A stretch of DNA of 64,000 nt, from contig NC_092604.1 in the NCBI RefSeq assembly GCF_047663525.1, positions 12,573,501 through 12,637,500 on the forward strand, in the 5' to 3' direction. The position numbers and the translations under genes are program-made. The notes below the pieces were generated by a model. That model made no database searches and was not told where the DNA came from. It was given only the letters and a program-made list of their open reading frames with translations. The first letter of the stretch is position 1; each line of letters starts with the position of its first letter. This DNA is from Anas platyrhynchos (lineage: Eukaryota; Chordata; Aves; Anseriformes; Anatidae). Shown piece after piece: positions 47,089-59,985 of this stretch.

Positions 47089-47094
47089 AATAAA
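47089..47094 (+). terminator. GPR21 poly(A) signal
   Basis: Canonical AATAAA 213 bases after the stop codon, followed by a GT-rich element (ggtgtgactgaatggagtgg, 47122-47141). A second AATAAA occurs near 47595, so a longer 3' UTR is possible. Confidence 0.65.
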
Positions 47095-48844
47095 GCTGTA
47101 TCTTGACAGTTACCTCTCCAGCTGGTGTGACTGAATGGAGTGGGTGTCTGAGAGCTTCAGCAAAATGTAGTCTTTCTTACAGCTCTACTAGGTTCTTTGG
47201 AGATTCGTGCTTCACATGTAAATGATAGATCTGAAGTGGAAATGTCACGGTATATGGTGTATTACAGGGATTTTTTAATATATGCCAAAGTATATCGACA
47301 CAATTTTCCAGCGTCGTAAGAGAAGGGGCCAAACAATTTGTTTTTCAGTGCTACCTAGACAGGATTTCTAGATCAGTAGTGAACAATGTGAACATTGCAG
47401 CATGAACTTAAAGTCTTACTGAGCCATGGGTGCAGCAGCCTGGTCTGGGCAGTCGTACGCGCAGGGGGAGTGATCCGGCTTCTGTGCCCCTTCCTCTGGT
47501 AGGCTGCCTGCGTGCGATCAGCGTGGCATCTGCGTTCTCCTATTTGTTGTGAAGTAGGAAGAAAAACTTGGATCAGACCAAATCTAGCAGTTAAATAAAA
47601 TGTGTTTTGATAAGCTAAGAGAAAATACTTGTCGTTTTATGATAGCAGAGTTGTGGCAGTCACTCGAGGATGATGCCAACATGTGAAAATTATTCCCAAA
47701 ACAGTGGAGAAATGCCACATTTTTGTGTGGAAATTTTCTCAAGAACGACTTTAAAAATAACATCTCCCCCCCCTTTTTTTTTAATCTAAATTCTTCTGAT
47801 ATTTTACATACTGGAACTTAAGGGGAAAGGAAAGAAAACAATTGTCTTCTAAACAGCTAAGGGAACTATGCTGTAAATTTAACTGTAGTATTTGAGTTAT
47901 TCATAAGTGCACAGAGCTAAATCAGAGACATTTTTCTTTAGGCTGCAGGGGATTAAAGATGGTTCGAATATAGCAGGAGCTAAATCCTGTTGGCAAACGC
48001 ATATTTAACTGGTCAAACAACGTATGGTATCTGAGAAACAAAGTCTCATTGACCACGGCTTTTTCCAAGCTCGCTTAGGTGAGGTGTTTCCGAGTATTGT
48101 GATGCTGTTAGAATGCAGAGTGGCCCTCAACTGATCGGTTTTTCTAAAGAATATCTCTGTCTCTGTACCGATGCCATATTGGAATATGAAAGTATTTGTG
48201 AACCACGTTTTCCTGTAATAACGGGTTACATCTGCATCACCTTTCCTAGCTGCAGCTCTGCGGCCTGGGGGGTCCCCGGCAGGCACAGCTCTGCTCTGCA
48301 GCTGGAGCTGCGCCTGCCCATGGTCACCGCGTTGTGCTCCCCCCCTGTGCCCCACTGCTGTGACCTGGGGGCATCCTTTGAGCTCTTCTGTTAGAGTTGC
48401 TGTTGGTGGATGCTGTTAGCCATACGGGGAAAGGAAAAAAAAAATAGAAAAATAGGGAAAATAAATTTCAGAGGAATATTTTCGAAGCAGGGTAATTCTT
48501 TTGGCCGAAGGGAAGACTCTGTGTATTTGTTAATTGGTTTCAGCTCTACTGTTGTCATTGACTGAGAAGATCCGTTTTAAAGTGGTCTACCCTGCCCCGC
48601 CCGCAAGCATCTACATACCCTGCTCTGATGTGCTGCGTGCTCCGGCCCCTGGTTTTCCACGCTGTGCCCGGAGGACGGCAGGGCACTGCCAGAGGGCACC
48701 AGGGTGTTCTTGGTGTGCCTGGTCCTGCTCAGCAGCAGGCGTTGATGCACGAGTCCCCCGCGAGCACGGCGTGTGTCCCACTCCTGGGGACACCCCGACT
48801 GCTGCTCCTGAGTTTGGGTTGAGAGCCGCTGCTACAAACCCTGT

Positions 48845-49177
48845 CTAAGTCATGTCATGGTCGGCGTTCAGAATGTCATCCATCACCCAAACCTCTCCGA
48901 ATAAGCTTCCTCCTTCGTTCATCTGAAATCTTGAGGATGAAGGCTGTTTAAATCCTGATTCCTTCACGACGTTACTTGTGATCTTCTGTATTAAGACAGC
49001 GTCGAGAGCGAGGGCGTTCGCCGTGGCCTTCCCACAGACGTAGCAGAGGTGGTTCTTGCAGTTCTTGCAGTCTGACTTCTGGTTCGAGGCACCTGAATAT
49101 GCCAGACAGCCGTGGGGGAGCAGAGCATAACGGTGTAGTGAGTCACTCATAAACGGTGTAATAAGCTCACGGCACAC
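48845..49177 (-). other. Unidentified minus-strand ORF with CxxC pairs (status uncertain)
   Basis: An open frame of 110 codons ending at TAG (48845-48847). It has no usable upstream ATG near its start, but a plausible acceptor (catattcag, before about 49092) would give an exon of roughly 250 bases. The middle reads SDCKNCKNHLCYVCGKATAN, with two CxxC pairs 5 residues apart that could bind zinc, and the C-terminal part is acidic (VWVMDDILNADHDMT). Codon choice in the CxxC part is GC3-rich compared with surrounding intron. I do not recognise the family. It could be a terminal exon of a nested antisense gene, a decayed copy, or chance. Confidence 0.25.
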
Positions 49178-52100
49178 CAGCTGGCTAATTGTTCCTAGTG
49201 TTTTGTAGGTATTACGGCATGGGGGGGCAATGGAGGGGCTTGAGTCACCCGTATCAAAGCATTTCTGCGTGGCAGTTTTTGGAACAGCATCTCAGGTAAA
49301 CTCCCCAGTAGCTTTTCTCTGACTCTTCACCTGAGCTAACATTTCCATGTCTTTGAAGTGATGCAATCTCGTGTTAAAATAACACTTGAATGAATTTAAT
49401 AGAAGAAGCTAATCTGCTAGGGCCTAAAACCCTAAAAATGGCAGTTCCAGGTTTAAGTGGGAGCTGGACTACAAATATTGTGGCTTTTATTTCAATTTTT
49501 GTGGCATGAGTAAAAGATTTATGTAGGAGTATTGTATGTTAGTTTTTGAGAAAGTTGGGAAGTTTAAAATAAATCAAGGGCTGTAAACGATGGCATGGAG
49601 ATTTAACTTGAGTTGAAGCAGTTGCTACTTCAGCTGTAAGCCTGGAGCTGTGCTCGGTGCAGTGGTTGTTAGGATGTGGATGCATTTTTGCAGCTGTTGT
49701 TGCTTTGCAGCTAAAGTTCTAGTCAATATTCCTGACAGCTAGGTTTTTCTTCTGTCGCCATACTCATCTCAAAGTCTTCATCGGCTCAGGTGTTTTCCAT
49801 AAGAGGTGAAAATCAGAACCTGGAAGTCTGCGAGATGAAGGGCAGAGCTGCGGCCAGCTGAAGTGCTCAGGTTCCGTTCGGTATGTCCAGAGGCACTTCT
49901 GAACGTTGCCTCAGTAGCCTCATTCGTTTAGTTTCAGATATTTCTAGTTTTAATGTTCATTTATCTATTTTTTTTTTAATTTCCCCTGTCAGTTAATTTA
50001 AGGTTGGTTGAGTTTAGTAGGTGATTAAATGTTTTAAATACTCATAACATTTGAGCCTGTTGCCTTCAGTGAAACCGCACAGGGGTGGATCTTGCTCACA
50101 GTGCCAGCTGTGGAAGAAATAATTTTGAAACGTATTACCTTGTTTGCTCGGCATTCCATTTAACATCCTTTGCCGTGGACTTAACGTGAGGCACTGTAGT
50201 CCTTTTCGTCACAATATGTGCTATGAATTGTTAGGCAGCTAACTTTCCAGCCGGATCGCTTTCATCGTTGTACATATGAAACTAATCCCTTCTTGGCTCT
50301 ATTTGTATCCGAGTGTGCCTAGTGATTTAGAAATTGGTATCAAGAGCATTGCACATATGAATGCCACGATGAAGAGAACATAGAAATCAAATTCTGTCTT
50401 CATAAAAATGGCATGTTGGAGTACAGTTAAATGAACTAATCTTGAAATTCCATCTCAGACTCGACGTTTATTTCTTATTAGGGTTATCTGCCTTACTTTC
50501 AAATTAAGCTGCTAGAAGGTTCAATTTACGGGATGGAATTCAGTGGCATTTTTTTAGTATCATGGGAAAGGATTTCTATACGCACAACTTCTCAGTGTGA
50601 TTAATTTGCTTCATCTAGTACTCTTGATTAAAAAAAAAGTTTACTGGGTGTTGAGGCAGTGATGATAGTCATTTTCCAAATGGGCTGGGAGAAAACCTGT
50701 GAAGTATTAATTTTATAATCTTGAATCAGGTGACAATATTTTTTAATTTGTGTGAAGCAAAAGTATTGTTGTTGTCTACCATCAATTTTTAATATTAAAT
50801 ATTACTGGTTTCTACCGTCATTATTTGCTGTTAGGGATTTTTTACTTTTTTTTTTTTAAGCTGCTTATTATTCAGAAATTTGTTTCTCCTAGTTGGAATT
50901 CTGACGTGGCTCAGTGTCAGAGTGCCACAGTTTTGAATATTTGTCATAAATCTACAAGAAGAAAGTGGTATAAAGTACTGAGGCACGGAGAATCTCAGTA
51001 GTTCAGGTTGCCTGAAGGATCTTTCACAGAGCAAAGACTTAAATGAGAATTCCCGAATTTCAGTCTTGCCCTGCATCTCTGTGGCAGCACCCCTTTCCCT
51101 TTCACATAAAGCTTTCACCTTTAAGTTGAAGTCCTCAATTTCAACAGATTGTTTGTTCTGCAAAAAACACTTCCAAAGCATATATGTAATGTCAAGTAGA
51201 AATATTCAGTATGTGAAATTGATGAGTAGTCTTTGTATTTATTTTGTGGTATCACCGGCTGCTGGATGTTAACAGCAGCACTGAACCTTCCTGAGCCAGG
51301 AGGCCTGAAACTTTTCTGTCTGTTCTTACTCCTCATCATGGTTTGAAGTTGATTAAGCTTCTACTCCTAATCTGGCTGGTGCTTTAGGAAGTATTTTTTG
51401 TAGGAACTAATACTTGAGCATAGGAGCCTGCCTTCAGACATCACAAACAAAGCGTCCAATTAAAATTTTTCTAGTGACTTTCTTCATCTGTTGTAGGTAA
51501 TTATAACTCTCTATGAGGAGATGGAGGGTTTGGAAGTTTTAGCTTATTGTTGTTCTAACACATCTTTAGTTCTGGGTACTTGAAGCACCTGCTAAACTTT
51601 TGCTGAGCTGGTCCTTATTTTCGTGTTATTTCCCTTACTGCCCTGGCATTGCAGGGTTACCGATCTGAAAGACGTCTTCTGCAGATAAGCAAAGGCAGAT
51701 GATTTAATGCTAAACTTATATCAGTAAAGTGCTCTTGGAAGAGGAGAGGTCTTCTAAATTAAAATCTAGTATGTGTAAAAACAGGTGCTGTTATATTTAG
51801 AGAAAGAAACTGAAAGCTGTTGGAAACAAACAAAAGAAGCCTGTGGGCCAGCAGCGTGTCTGCGCTGGTGGTATGATGTAAGTTGTTAACACAATGGAGT
51901 ATTTAACCTGGGTGTATCCCTTATGGCTCGCTTGTTCAGGATGGAGGTCACCCTTCTTGCTGGGCTGTGCTCTGAGGACAGCTCGTGTAAGCCTCGTGTT
52001 CCCCACGCCTGCAGCGCTCGGATCCCATCTGCAGCAGCTGGGTGAGCTGAGGCAGCTTCCCAGTCCCTTCCTGTGGCACGGGGTTTCTAGGTATGTGAGA

Positions 52101-53334
52101 TGTCGGTCACACAGACAGCTACATCACAGTTCTCTGCTCGTTAGTGACTTCTGTCGCCTTCCAGTTTTTATTCCCATTCCCGTGCATGGCCTGGGAGGGT
52201 GCCCTGGGCTCCTCGTTGGGCTGCTTTCTCCGTGTGAACATGTAAGACGAGGACAGTAGCTTTGGAATCCAAATCCTCAGCTTCTCAGGTGTTGCTGGGG
52301 TCCTTTGGTTAAAAGGTTACACAAATTCGAACAGCCCTTCCTAAAGATGAACTCAGACAAGTCTTGCTGTGCACATGTAGGTCATCCTCCAGCATCCCAA
52401 GGGTGGCTACAGGCAGCCAGATGGGTGGCAAAACAAGTCAATGCTTCTTGTCCAAATTGGGGGAAACAAAGGTTCTTTCAGAATTTCAACTGTACATGAA
52501 TCCTTAAAAATCAATAATTAGATTAGTAAAGGATGATGTTTTAATATGCTGGCAGGAATATAGAGGGATTTGTCAGGGGAAGCAAAAACAGACTTTGCAC
52601 TAAAGTGGCTTAGGTATTATTTATAGTGTTAGTGATATTTGTGTGCGTGAAAACTTTGGACAATTTTAATATAATGTAAGGCTTTGAGCTTTAGCTGACT
52701 AAAGTTGCTTGTTTTATGAAGTTACATTAGTACAACACTGTGAAGTATTTTTAAATATTAGCATTACTGGGTATTAAAAGTATTTCATAAAAACATTTTT
52801 TAAAACATTTTCTGTAGATGCTGTCAAAGGAGTTGATGTTTAGTGTACAAAGAAATAAAACCCTGAGGGCTGTAAGGTACATGTGTGGTTCTGATCACCT
52901 CAGTTTTTGAGGGATCAGGGATTTTTTGGGATAAATTTTTGTCGTTAAAACCTACTAAAAATAATGGTGCAGTTAATCCTTTCAGCTACAGGAAGCAGCA
53001 TTACCTCCAGCCATGCTTTTGAACTGTCTGAAAGGATTTGCCATCGCGTTTATTGTCTTCATAGACTGATGTCTTTAGCAATGCTGTACAGCACAGTGTT
53101 TTGCAAGTTGCTATGCTGATAAATTTCTCTCCATGTGTAACCTTTGGAATCAAGTTTCTATTGTAATTCTAGCATGTAAACACTAGGTTCAATTTTGTAT
53201 TCCTCTAATGAATGCAACAGGATGGAAATGAGTTTGCAATTGCTAATGATGAGCTTTCTTACTGTTCTTAATACTCGTGGGTATGTCTTTACTTCAGGGA
53301 GTTCAAAATTGTATTAGTACCTTTTTTAATTGTT

Positions 53335-53354
53335 TCTTTTTTTTTTTTTTTTTT
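53335..53354. repeat. T-rich homopolymer tract
   Basis: About twenty T in a row following gtttct; no adjacent retrocopy recognised. Confidence 0.8.
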
Positions 53355-54448
53355 CCCCACATGCTGTTTACAATTAACCTGCAAGCATGGGAGGCTATGC
53401 ATGCATGTGCTTCTAGGTTGCTTTGCTGAACAAAACGCAGTGGAGCAATCTGACTTTACAGATGCTCTCTTGTCCTTACATTCCACCTGTGTCTGCTCCT
53501 TCACAGTCACTGGGACAGCAGAAGCCACCAGTCAGATAATTTCAGTGTTCTGCGGGATGGGGCATCTGCCTGAGGGCTGTCACGAGGAGTTTTGCTGGGG
53601 GAGATGATCCAGCTCTGTACATGAGTAGTGTTACAACTGGTACTTTTCTTCCGAGCGTCAGCGAAAAGGCCAGGAATAGACAAAATCACACGTAAGAGTG
53701 TGTATGTGTGTTTGTAAGAAATTTGTGCACCTTTTTAATGCTGGAATTTTTTTATTTTTTATTTTTTAATTAAAAGATGAGAAAGAGGTGTGAGTGTGAA
53801 ACCCCTGCTATGAAAAAAACTACAGGGAAAAAAAAATCCACCAAAGCAGATGAGAAGAGCAAACAGGTGAATTCGAGGCAGTCCAACCCATGAGACTCGG
53901 TGATGCTGGGTGTAGCTGTGACACAGGGAGGAACATTAGGGTGGCAGCCTAGGCCCCTTAATGTTCCCCACCTCTGCCCGATTTGTTCTGTTTTGTACCC
54001 TGCAGGGGAAGGGGGGAGTAGTGAAGATGGGCATTTTGATGTTCACGGCAGCTGAGGAACGGTTATTGTTGTGAGTCCAAAAATGTGTATTTTGTGCCAA
54101 CTCAGAATTGTTGTTAAAATACAGGGGGGAGAGGTACTTCTGCCCAATTATTTTAATAGACATTTCTGTAGCTGATTTTTCAGCTAAGGCTAATATAGGA
54201 AAAACTATAGTTAAGCCAAAAATTACAAATGTTACTGATTTAAAATAACCTACATATTTTTAAAGATGAAATGGAACCGCATTAAAGCGAAGTATGTACA
54301 TACCTGATCCTCAGTCTTTGCATAATTATTTCCAAGAGATAATTTTGCTATGAGCTGTTGAAACTCAAAGCAATGTATTATTCCCTTTGAGCCGACCTGT
54401 ACTCTAGCTGTGTCATCCATCTCTTGGTTCGTTTCCTTTTTGCTGTAG

Positions 54449-54480
54449 ATGTACGTACATACATAGCTATGTATGCATCT
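54449..54480. repeat. Overlapping perfect palindromes
   Basis: atgtacgtacat (54449-54460) and CATACATAGCTATGTATG (54458-54475) are each perfect dyads. The whole 32-base stretch begins gatg and ends catc, so it can fold as one imperfect hairpin. Confidence 0.8.
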
Positions 54481-54845
54481 CAGAGTAAGCGATTTAATGT
54501 GGCAGTAATTGTACAGTCACACAGTTTAGGGCTTTGTAAAATATGTAATTTTAAGAATGTCAATGTGGTTCTTAGCGAATTTTATAAACACTTTTCTGAA
54601 CCTGTTATCAGCACTTCCCATCCTAAGAAAAACTGCACATATTTCAGTGATTGTTCCACTGGTTACATTTTTGTCTGCCATTCGTTTTGGATTGATGTAA
54701 TCTTGATACTACTACAATTTCAAGGGCTGTTGACGCATTTCACATAGCCTGGGATTGCCTGTTCTCCAAATGTATGGATCGTGCATCAACAGTACTACGT
54801 AGCCTTACTGTTTTGCCTAAAAGCCTAGCTAATTTATTTAACATT

Positions 54846-54908
54846 CTCTCTTTAAAGAGAGCTCGTCGGAAGGGGTAGCGTATTTTAGGACGCTCCTTCT
54901 CTTTAAAG
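54846..54908. repeat. Palindrome within a larger imperfect inverted repeat
   Basis: CTCTCTTTAAAGAGAG at 54846-54861 is a perfect 16-base dyad. Its right half also pairs with ctctttaaag at about 54899-54908, and agcgt / acgct pair inside the loop. Function unknown. Confidence 0.75.
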
Positions 54909-55543
54909 GGAAACCTGGAATTGAATAGCAGTACTCGTTGATCAGTGATATTATTGTAGCCAAAGGATGCATGGGTGGTTTAATAGGAAGTTTTTGCTTC
55001 AAGTTTCTTGATGAAATGTAGTGTTCTACAGAGCTGTGTGAAGAGTGTAGTTTTTTATTCGGAAATGCACTTGTACACTTTATTTGAAAGGTCTGAATGG
55101 ATCATAAATACATTTAAGAAATAAATGATATGTCACATGTTTTCATGTCTTGTCTCAGATGACTTCTGTGTAACCGGGCTGATAAAGGTGTGCTCGTTCT
55201 GGAATGGGTGGCTTTCCCCTCTTATCTTTACTGCTCCAAATATTCTGCTTTTTACGTAAGTGCCAAGAGCAGGAAAACCTTCCATCATACAGTTTGTGTT
55301 TATGCGTTATCCATACATGATGCAGGGCACTGTAGGCAAGCTTCTCTCTATAATTTTCCTGTGGGAAACTTGAGCCCTAAAAGGAAATGAACACAGCTAA
55401 AGGGCTGGATATCACAAGGGATTCACTTTTATTTTTAGAAGTGCACTATATTGCCATATTTGGACTGAAAGTATGCTGTATCAATGCACTATTGTATCAA
55501 ATTGCAGCTGTTTGCCCATTCTGAATTTCTCTTAAATTATTCA

Positions 55544-55870
55544 TTTTTTTTCCCCCAAATACAACTGTTTATTTGGGAGTGTTCTGGGTGAGTGCTGACT
55601 CCAGGTAACACCCGTGTTCTGGGGACAGCATTTCTTCTGGGAAGCTAACCAGTGTGTTGCTTTGGAAGTGGGATCTGTGGGGCTTCCTCAAGGTCTCGGT
55701 AACAGGTGCAATTCTCCTTCCTAAATCCTCGTAGTGCTTTGGTCCAGGACACGCAGGAGATGCACTTGCTGTAAATGTTCCTATCAAAAGTAATGGTGGG
55801 AATGCCATTAACCTTGTTAACCTGCAGAATGAATTTGGTGACGTGGTGTCCTACCAACATCCAAAATAGC
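55544..55870 (-). pseudogene. Possible 5'-truncated, poly(A)-tailed retrocopy of unknown parent
   Basis: On the minus strand a coding-looking stretch ends with AATAAA (plus 55568-55573), about 16 bases, then A8 (plus T8, 55544-55551), which is the arrangement of a processed mRNA copy. Two overlapping frames look protein-like: one reads HHVTKFILQVNKVNGIPTIT and onward, the other GPKHYEDLGRRIAPVTETLR and onward, as if a frameshift separates them. I cannot name a parent gene. The A tail is short and could be coincidental. Confidence 0.25.
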
Positions 55871-56373
55871 CATTGAAAGACCTTCTAATATTGGAGGATG
55901 TACTTGAAATGCACAGATCGCCGAATAACGTACCCATAGCATGTATCACTACCCTTGTTGCTGCCCATGGAAGTTTGACAGCTTCGTTTTCCCTGCTCGT
56001 TAGAGCTGCTGGAAGCTGTCAGCAGATGTGCTGCTTCCTTCAATGTCTTGTGTGTGCCTTGCATCGATACAATACGCCTTGCAACACCGTGCCGCATGCT
56101 GAGCAGCCCTGGGCCGAAGCATCTGAAATGTGACCGATGGATGGGATTTTTAGGCCTTTCTTTTCACAATAATCTCTGCCTGTATGACAAAAGCTCCGCA
56201 AAGTCAGCGCGACCTCCTGAGAAGCAGTTGCAGTGTGAAAATTTACTCCATGGTGCCAAGAGTGAGAATTGAGCAGAGTTTGGGTTTTGTTTTCTAACGG
56301 GAATGGTGTTTGAATTCAGGTTTATGCCAAGGAAATTCGTAATTTCCTTCATTTTTGTATTTTATTTGGCATT

Positions 56374-56490
56374 TCACAGAATCACAGAATGGCTGAGGCT
56401 GGAAGGGACCCCAGGAGGTCATCTGGTCCATCCCCACTCGAGGCAGGGACACCTCGAGCAGCTTGCCCAGGACATGTCCAGACGGCTTTT
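56374..56490 (-). mobile_element. CR1 LINE 3' fragment, minus orientation
   Basis: Starts with tcacagaatcacagaatggc, then ggctggaagggaccccagga, then ggtcatctggtcca, then gcttgcccaggacatgtcca: the reverse complement of a CR1 3' end. Confidence 0.9.
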
Positions 56491-58929
56491 TCCTTGGACT
56501 GCTTTCTTTAATTCTTTTTAGTTTCTATAATTCTCTTAACTTTTTTTAACCTTTTAATTTTGGTAAGCTTTAAATGTTTAGAATTTTAATCATTTATTGG
56601 GCGGATGTGTCACGCCAGTGAACAAACTGTATTTTGATTTTTTTGGGAGATGGTCTTAAGTTTTGAACCTTATAGTTTTTCTGTTTTTATATCACTTTTT
56701 GAAGCCAGCCTGTGTCTCGGTAAGGGCTGTGTTTTATGTCCACACCTGATCTCCAGGTGTGACAGGAGGAGCTGATCCTCGAGTGGTGAGACATTTTGAG
56801 CAGGTAACTTCCTCTACTGCAATAGTTCATTTCAGTTTTCTTTCATCACAGCTCTTATCCCTTCAGCAATTCTTTGCTGCTGCTGCTTTGTCTTTTCAGT
56901 TTTATGTAGGGGATTAGGAAGAATAAATCTGACCTACTGAAACTACAAGTATTTCAGCCCTGTGAAGAGGTCCTCCTGACTCCAGTGCCTTGAGATCTTT
57001 GAAGTGTGGCTTAAGCTCCTGAAAAAGCTTCCAGTGTGCCAGTCTCACTCTGAAGATGTTGATGGAGATTGTGACTGCACGATGCAATTTGCAGATCCTG
57101 GGATGCTCAATCAACCGGAGAGGAAGTTTTTAGTATAACCCCACTAATATTTTAAAGTGCATGAAAGGGGGAGGAAGGCTGTGTTCAGAGCATCCATATT
57201 TCCCTGCTTTCCTTCAGAGCAGTGAACTGTTGTGAGAATTTTAATCTTTACTGCGCTTGCCTCAGTTCTCATGGCTGTTTTCCATTCTGTTTTCTTTATT
57301 ACTTTCTTTTTCTTCCTGTCATTCTTAGCTTTCTATTTTTCAATCCCAGTTTGTGAAGGGTGTGGGTTCAGAAGGGTTTCCTTCAGTTCCCAGTCCCCTG
57401 AAAGCATGAGAAATTGCCCATTGAGCCAATTCTCACAGCAAGGTATAAAAATAGGAGTAAAGAAAAGGTTACACAATGCTTGGATTGCAGCAGTTTGTAC
57501 TAACGGAGAGATTTCAAAGCCACGGTTTGAAAAACATTTTTAAAACCTTATCATTTCCGTTAATTTTTCTCTCACCAAGCTATGTTTGAGCTGCAGGAAC
57601 TAGCTTTCCAGATTACTTGAGGAATTGTACTGAAATACAGGAGTCAAGTGCTCAGCAAGTCACGCAAAGTCAGAGGGACCACTAATTGCTCTCTTTAGTC
57701 AAAATGAGTGATTTCTTTGAGAATCCTGTCCTAAGAGTTTCCAGCCAGATGCTTTTGTGTCTTCTATTAAATAAGGGAATTAAAAGACAGGTGGATTTAA
57801 GGTTATTTGCTGTCATCTGTGCCCTTGCAGCAGACCACATGTAACTCCCAGGAAATCCACTTGTTTGGTGCCACAGACTGCTATCAGCAGTGGACACAGT
57901 CTGCACCCTTGCAAAGGAGGGTACTTCGCTGTAATTCAGCCTCGCAAACTTCTAAGAAACTGGAAGTTATCACAAAGGCGTTATTCGCATGCTTTCAAAT
58001 TCTGGATTTATTTCTGAGTGTTTGTTTTCCCTTCTTGTGAAACGAGCTGAAGCTGACAGCCAGCCATCATCTGACTTGTCTTTGTTGACTTAAAAGGATT
58101 TTTAATGCGTGTGTGTGTGTATTTATAAATATGAAATTTCTTTAGTATTGGCTTCTCTTTGCTTCTGATTTCCTTGTAATGAAATGGGCCTCTTTGGCAT
58201 ATTAATTATTACCAAATTGAAATGCTGTACAGTACTTTTGATATCATTTCCAAAACAATCCAATAACTTGATTCTAATAGCAGTGTAATGCTTTCCTAAT
58301 GAAATGTCTGTATTAAGCCACAGAGAGGAGCATTAAACTTGGATAAAATCTGAAGAGACAATGAAGTCCACTGCTGCAGTGTTCCCGTTTGCAACATTGA
58401 AAAAGATCAACTAAAATCTGTATTCCTGCAGATTATTTCATGCTCTCTGAAGTTACTTTACTTCTGAACTTTCTTCCCTTTGTCGAACAAACCCACAAGT
58501 TATCTGGCTGTAGTAAACCAGCCAACAACAACCACCCACCTCTTCCAGTGGGGTTCTGCAGGGCACCGTGGATATTTGCAGCTGCAGCCTGGTGCGCTGC
58601 TCTGTGATGGTCTCAGGTGTGAAGCTGACCGGGGTTTTATTTGAGTGTTCAGTCAGTTGGCCATGCCATCTCGTAAGGGAGCCTGGATGCTTTCCGGAGC
58701 AATAGTTGCTGATTTATTGTTGTGGGATCTTTTCAGCCAGTTGCTCACTGCCGAGATCCCCCTACCGAGGAGCTCTTGTTCCATGCCTAGGACAAGCCCT
58801 CTTTTTGGCAGCAGAAAGAGGGACCAGTTATAGGCAAAAAGAAATACCTACAGATAAAGAGGGCTTCGTTTCTGTTTTGTTTCCAGCGTAATGGCCTCTC
58901 CTGATTTGGTGGTGGTCACAGGCTTGCTG

Positions 58930-59310
58930 CGGGGTGTTCCCTGCCATCGTGCACGTCCCTGAGCCACGTCCAGCAGTGCTGGTGCCAGCACTGGTCTGAG
59001 GGCTCTCACCAGTTACTGGCCTCCAGCTGGACCTGCACCGCTGCTCACAGCTATTGGAGCCCAGCAGCCCAGGCAATTTTCCTCCCACTTTCTGCTCCAA
59101 TTACCTAGCCTACATCTCACTAATTTGATTTTAAGGAGAAAGTGGGAGACTGTGTCAAAGGCCTTGCAATCTGATGGCCTCTCCTTATCCACAGCTCCTG
59201 TCACCTCACCGTTAAGTTCCAGGAGGTTGGTTAGGAGTGTTTTGCCCTTGTTACATCCACGTTGCAGCTCCTAGTCACCTTCCCGACCTTTGTGAGTTTA
59301 GAAGTGGCTT
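58930..59310 (-). mobile_element. CR1 LINE internal fragment, minus orientation
   Basis: Antisense CR1 ORF2-region sequence: cagttactggcctccagctg, then gagcccagcagcccaggcaa, then gggagactgtgtcaaaggcc, then aggaggttggttaggagtgt. It lacks the 3' end, so it is a truncated or recombined copy. Boundaries approximate. Confidence 0.7.
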
Positions 59311-59871
59311 CTGAGAGGTGTGTGGTGCTGTTGCACCATGTGTTAAGCTCTGGGTGGTTAGTGTCTTCCTTGGGCTCATACTCAGTTTTCTATTTTTATA
59401 TTGCCTAATTTTTTGGGGGAGGATGAAGAGTGGTTTCTCTAGCTAACACATTTAAGAGAATAAATGAAAGAACTTAGGATGGCAGCGTGCAGCTGCTTAC
59501 AATTGCTTGTTACCCTCTGCAGTTGTAAGAAAAATGAGATGTGACTAGGCAGCATTTGTGTTCAGAAGACTGGGAGGGAAGGCTGCTGTCTGCACTGCAA
59601 CGTCCTGGAACGCTTTTGTGTGTGCGCTTTTTCTGCCACTCACTGACTGTTCCCAGATGTGCTTAGGTAACCAAATCTATCAAGATTGTGATCTGGAGCT
59701 GCCAGCCTGCAGGCAGGCTGTTCTGGCTGAGTAGACTGTATTTTGTTAAATTTAGAACAGTGCACTGAACACAATGCCAATCTCTTAACTCTCAGTCCTA
59801 GCATATTGTAATTTAGTCTCTTTTGATGTGTTTTCATTTACGTTACCTGAATTTTTATTTTTGTCTAATAG

Positions 59872-59985
59872 GAATCTCCGCAAGACAGTGCTATCACCCG
59901 AGACATCAATCGAACGTTCCCTGCGCATGATTATTTTAAAGATACCGGGGGAGATGGTCAGGACTCCCTGTATAAAATATGCAAG
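59872..59985 (+). CDS. RABGAP1: RABGAP1 coding exon 13 (codons 599-636), TBC arginine finger
   Basis: Encodes ESPQDSAITRDINRTFPAHD and YFKDTGGDGQDSLYKICK. It carries the TBC IxxDxxR motif with catalytic Arg612. 114 bases, phase 0 at both ends. The donor gcaag|gtattc is weak at +4 to +6. Confidence 0.97.

Larger units (their letters stand above)
47095..59871 (+). other. RABGAP1: RABGAP1 intron 13, part after GPR21
   Basis: 12.8 kb. A GC-richer patch (48240-49180) carries an unidentified minus-strand reading frame. Palindromes lie at 54449-54480 and 54846-54908, a possible poly(A)-tailed retrocopy at 55544-55870, and two CR1 fragments at 56374-56490 and 58930-59310. The acceptor at the end is ttgtctaatag. 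No exon of RABGAP1 was found here. Confidence 0.8.

Noticed and set aside
56914..57114. Protein-like 66-codon minus-strand frame (IEHPRICKLHRAVTISINIF...)
   Set aside because: Looked like a retrocopy fragment, but no family, poly(A) signal or tail was found.
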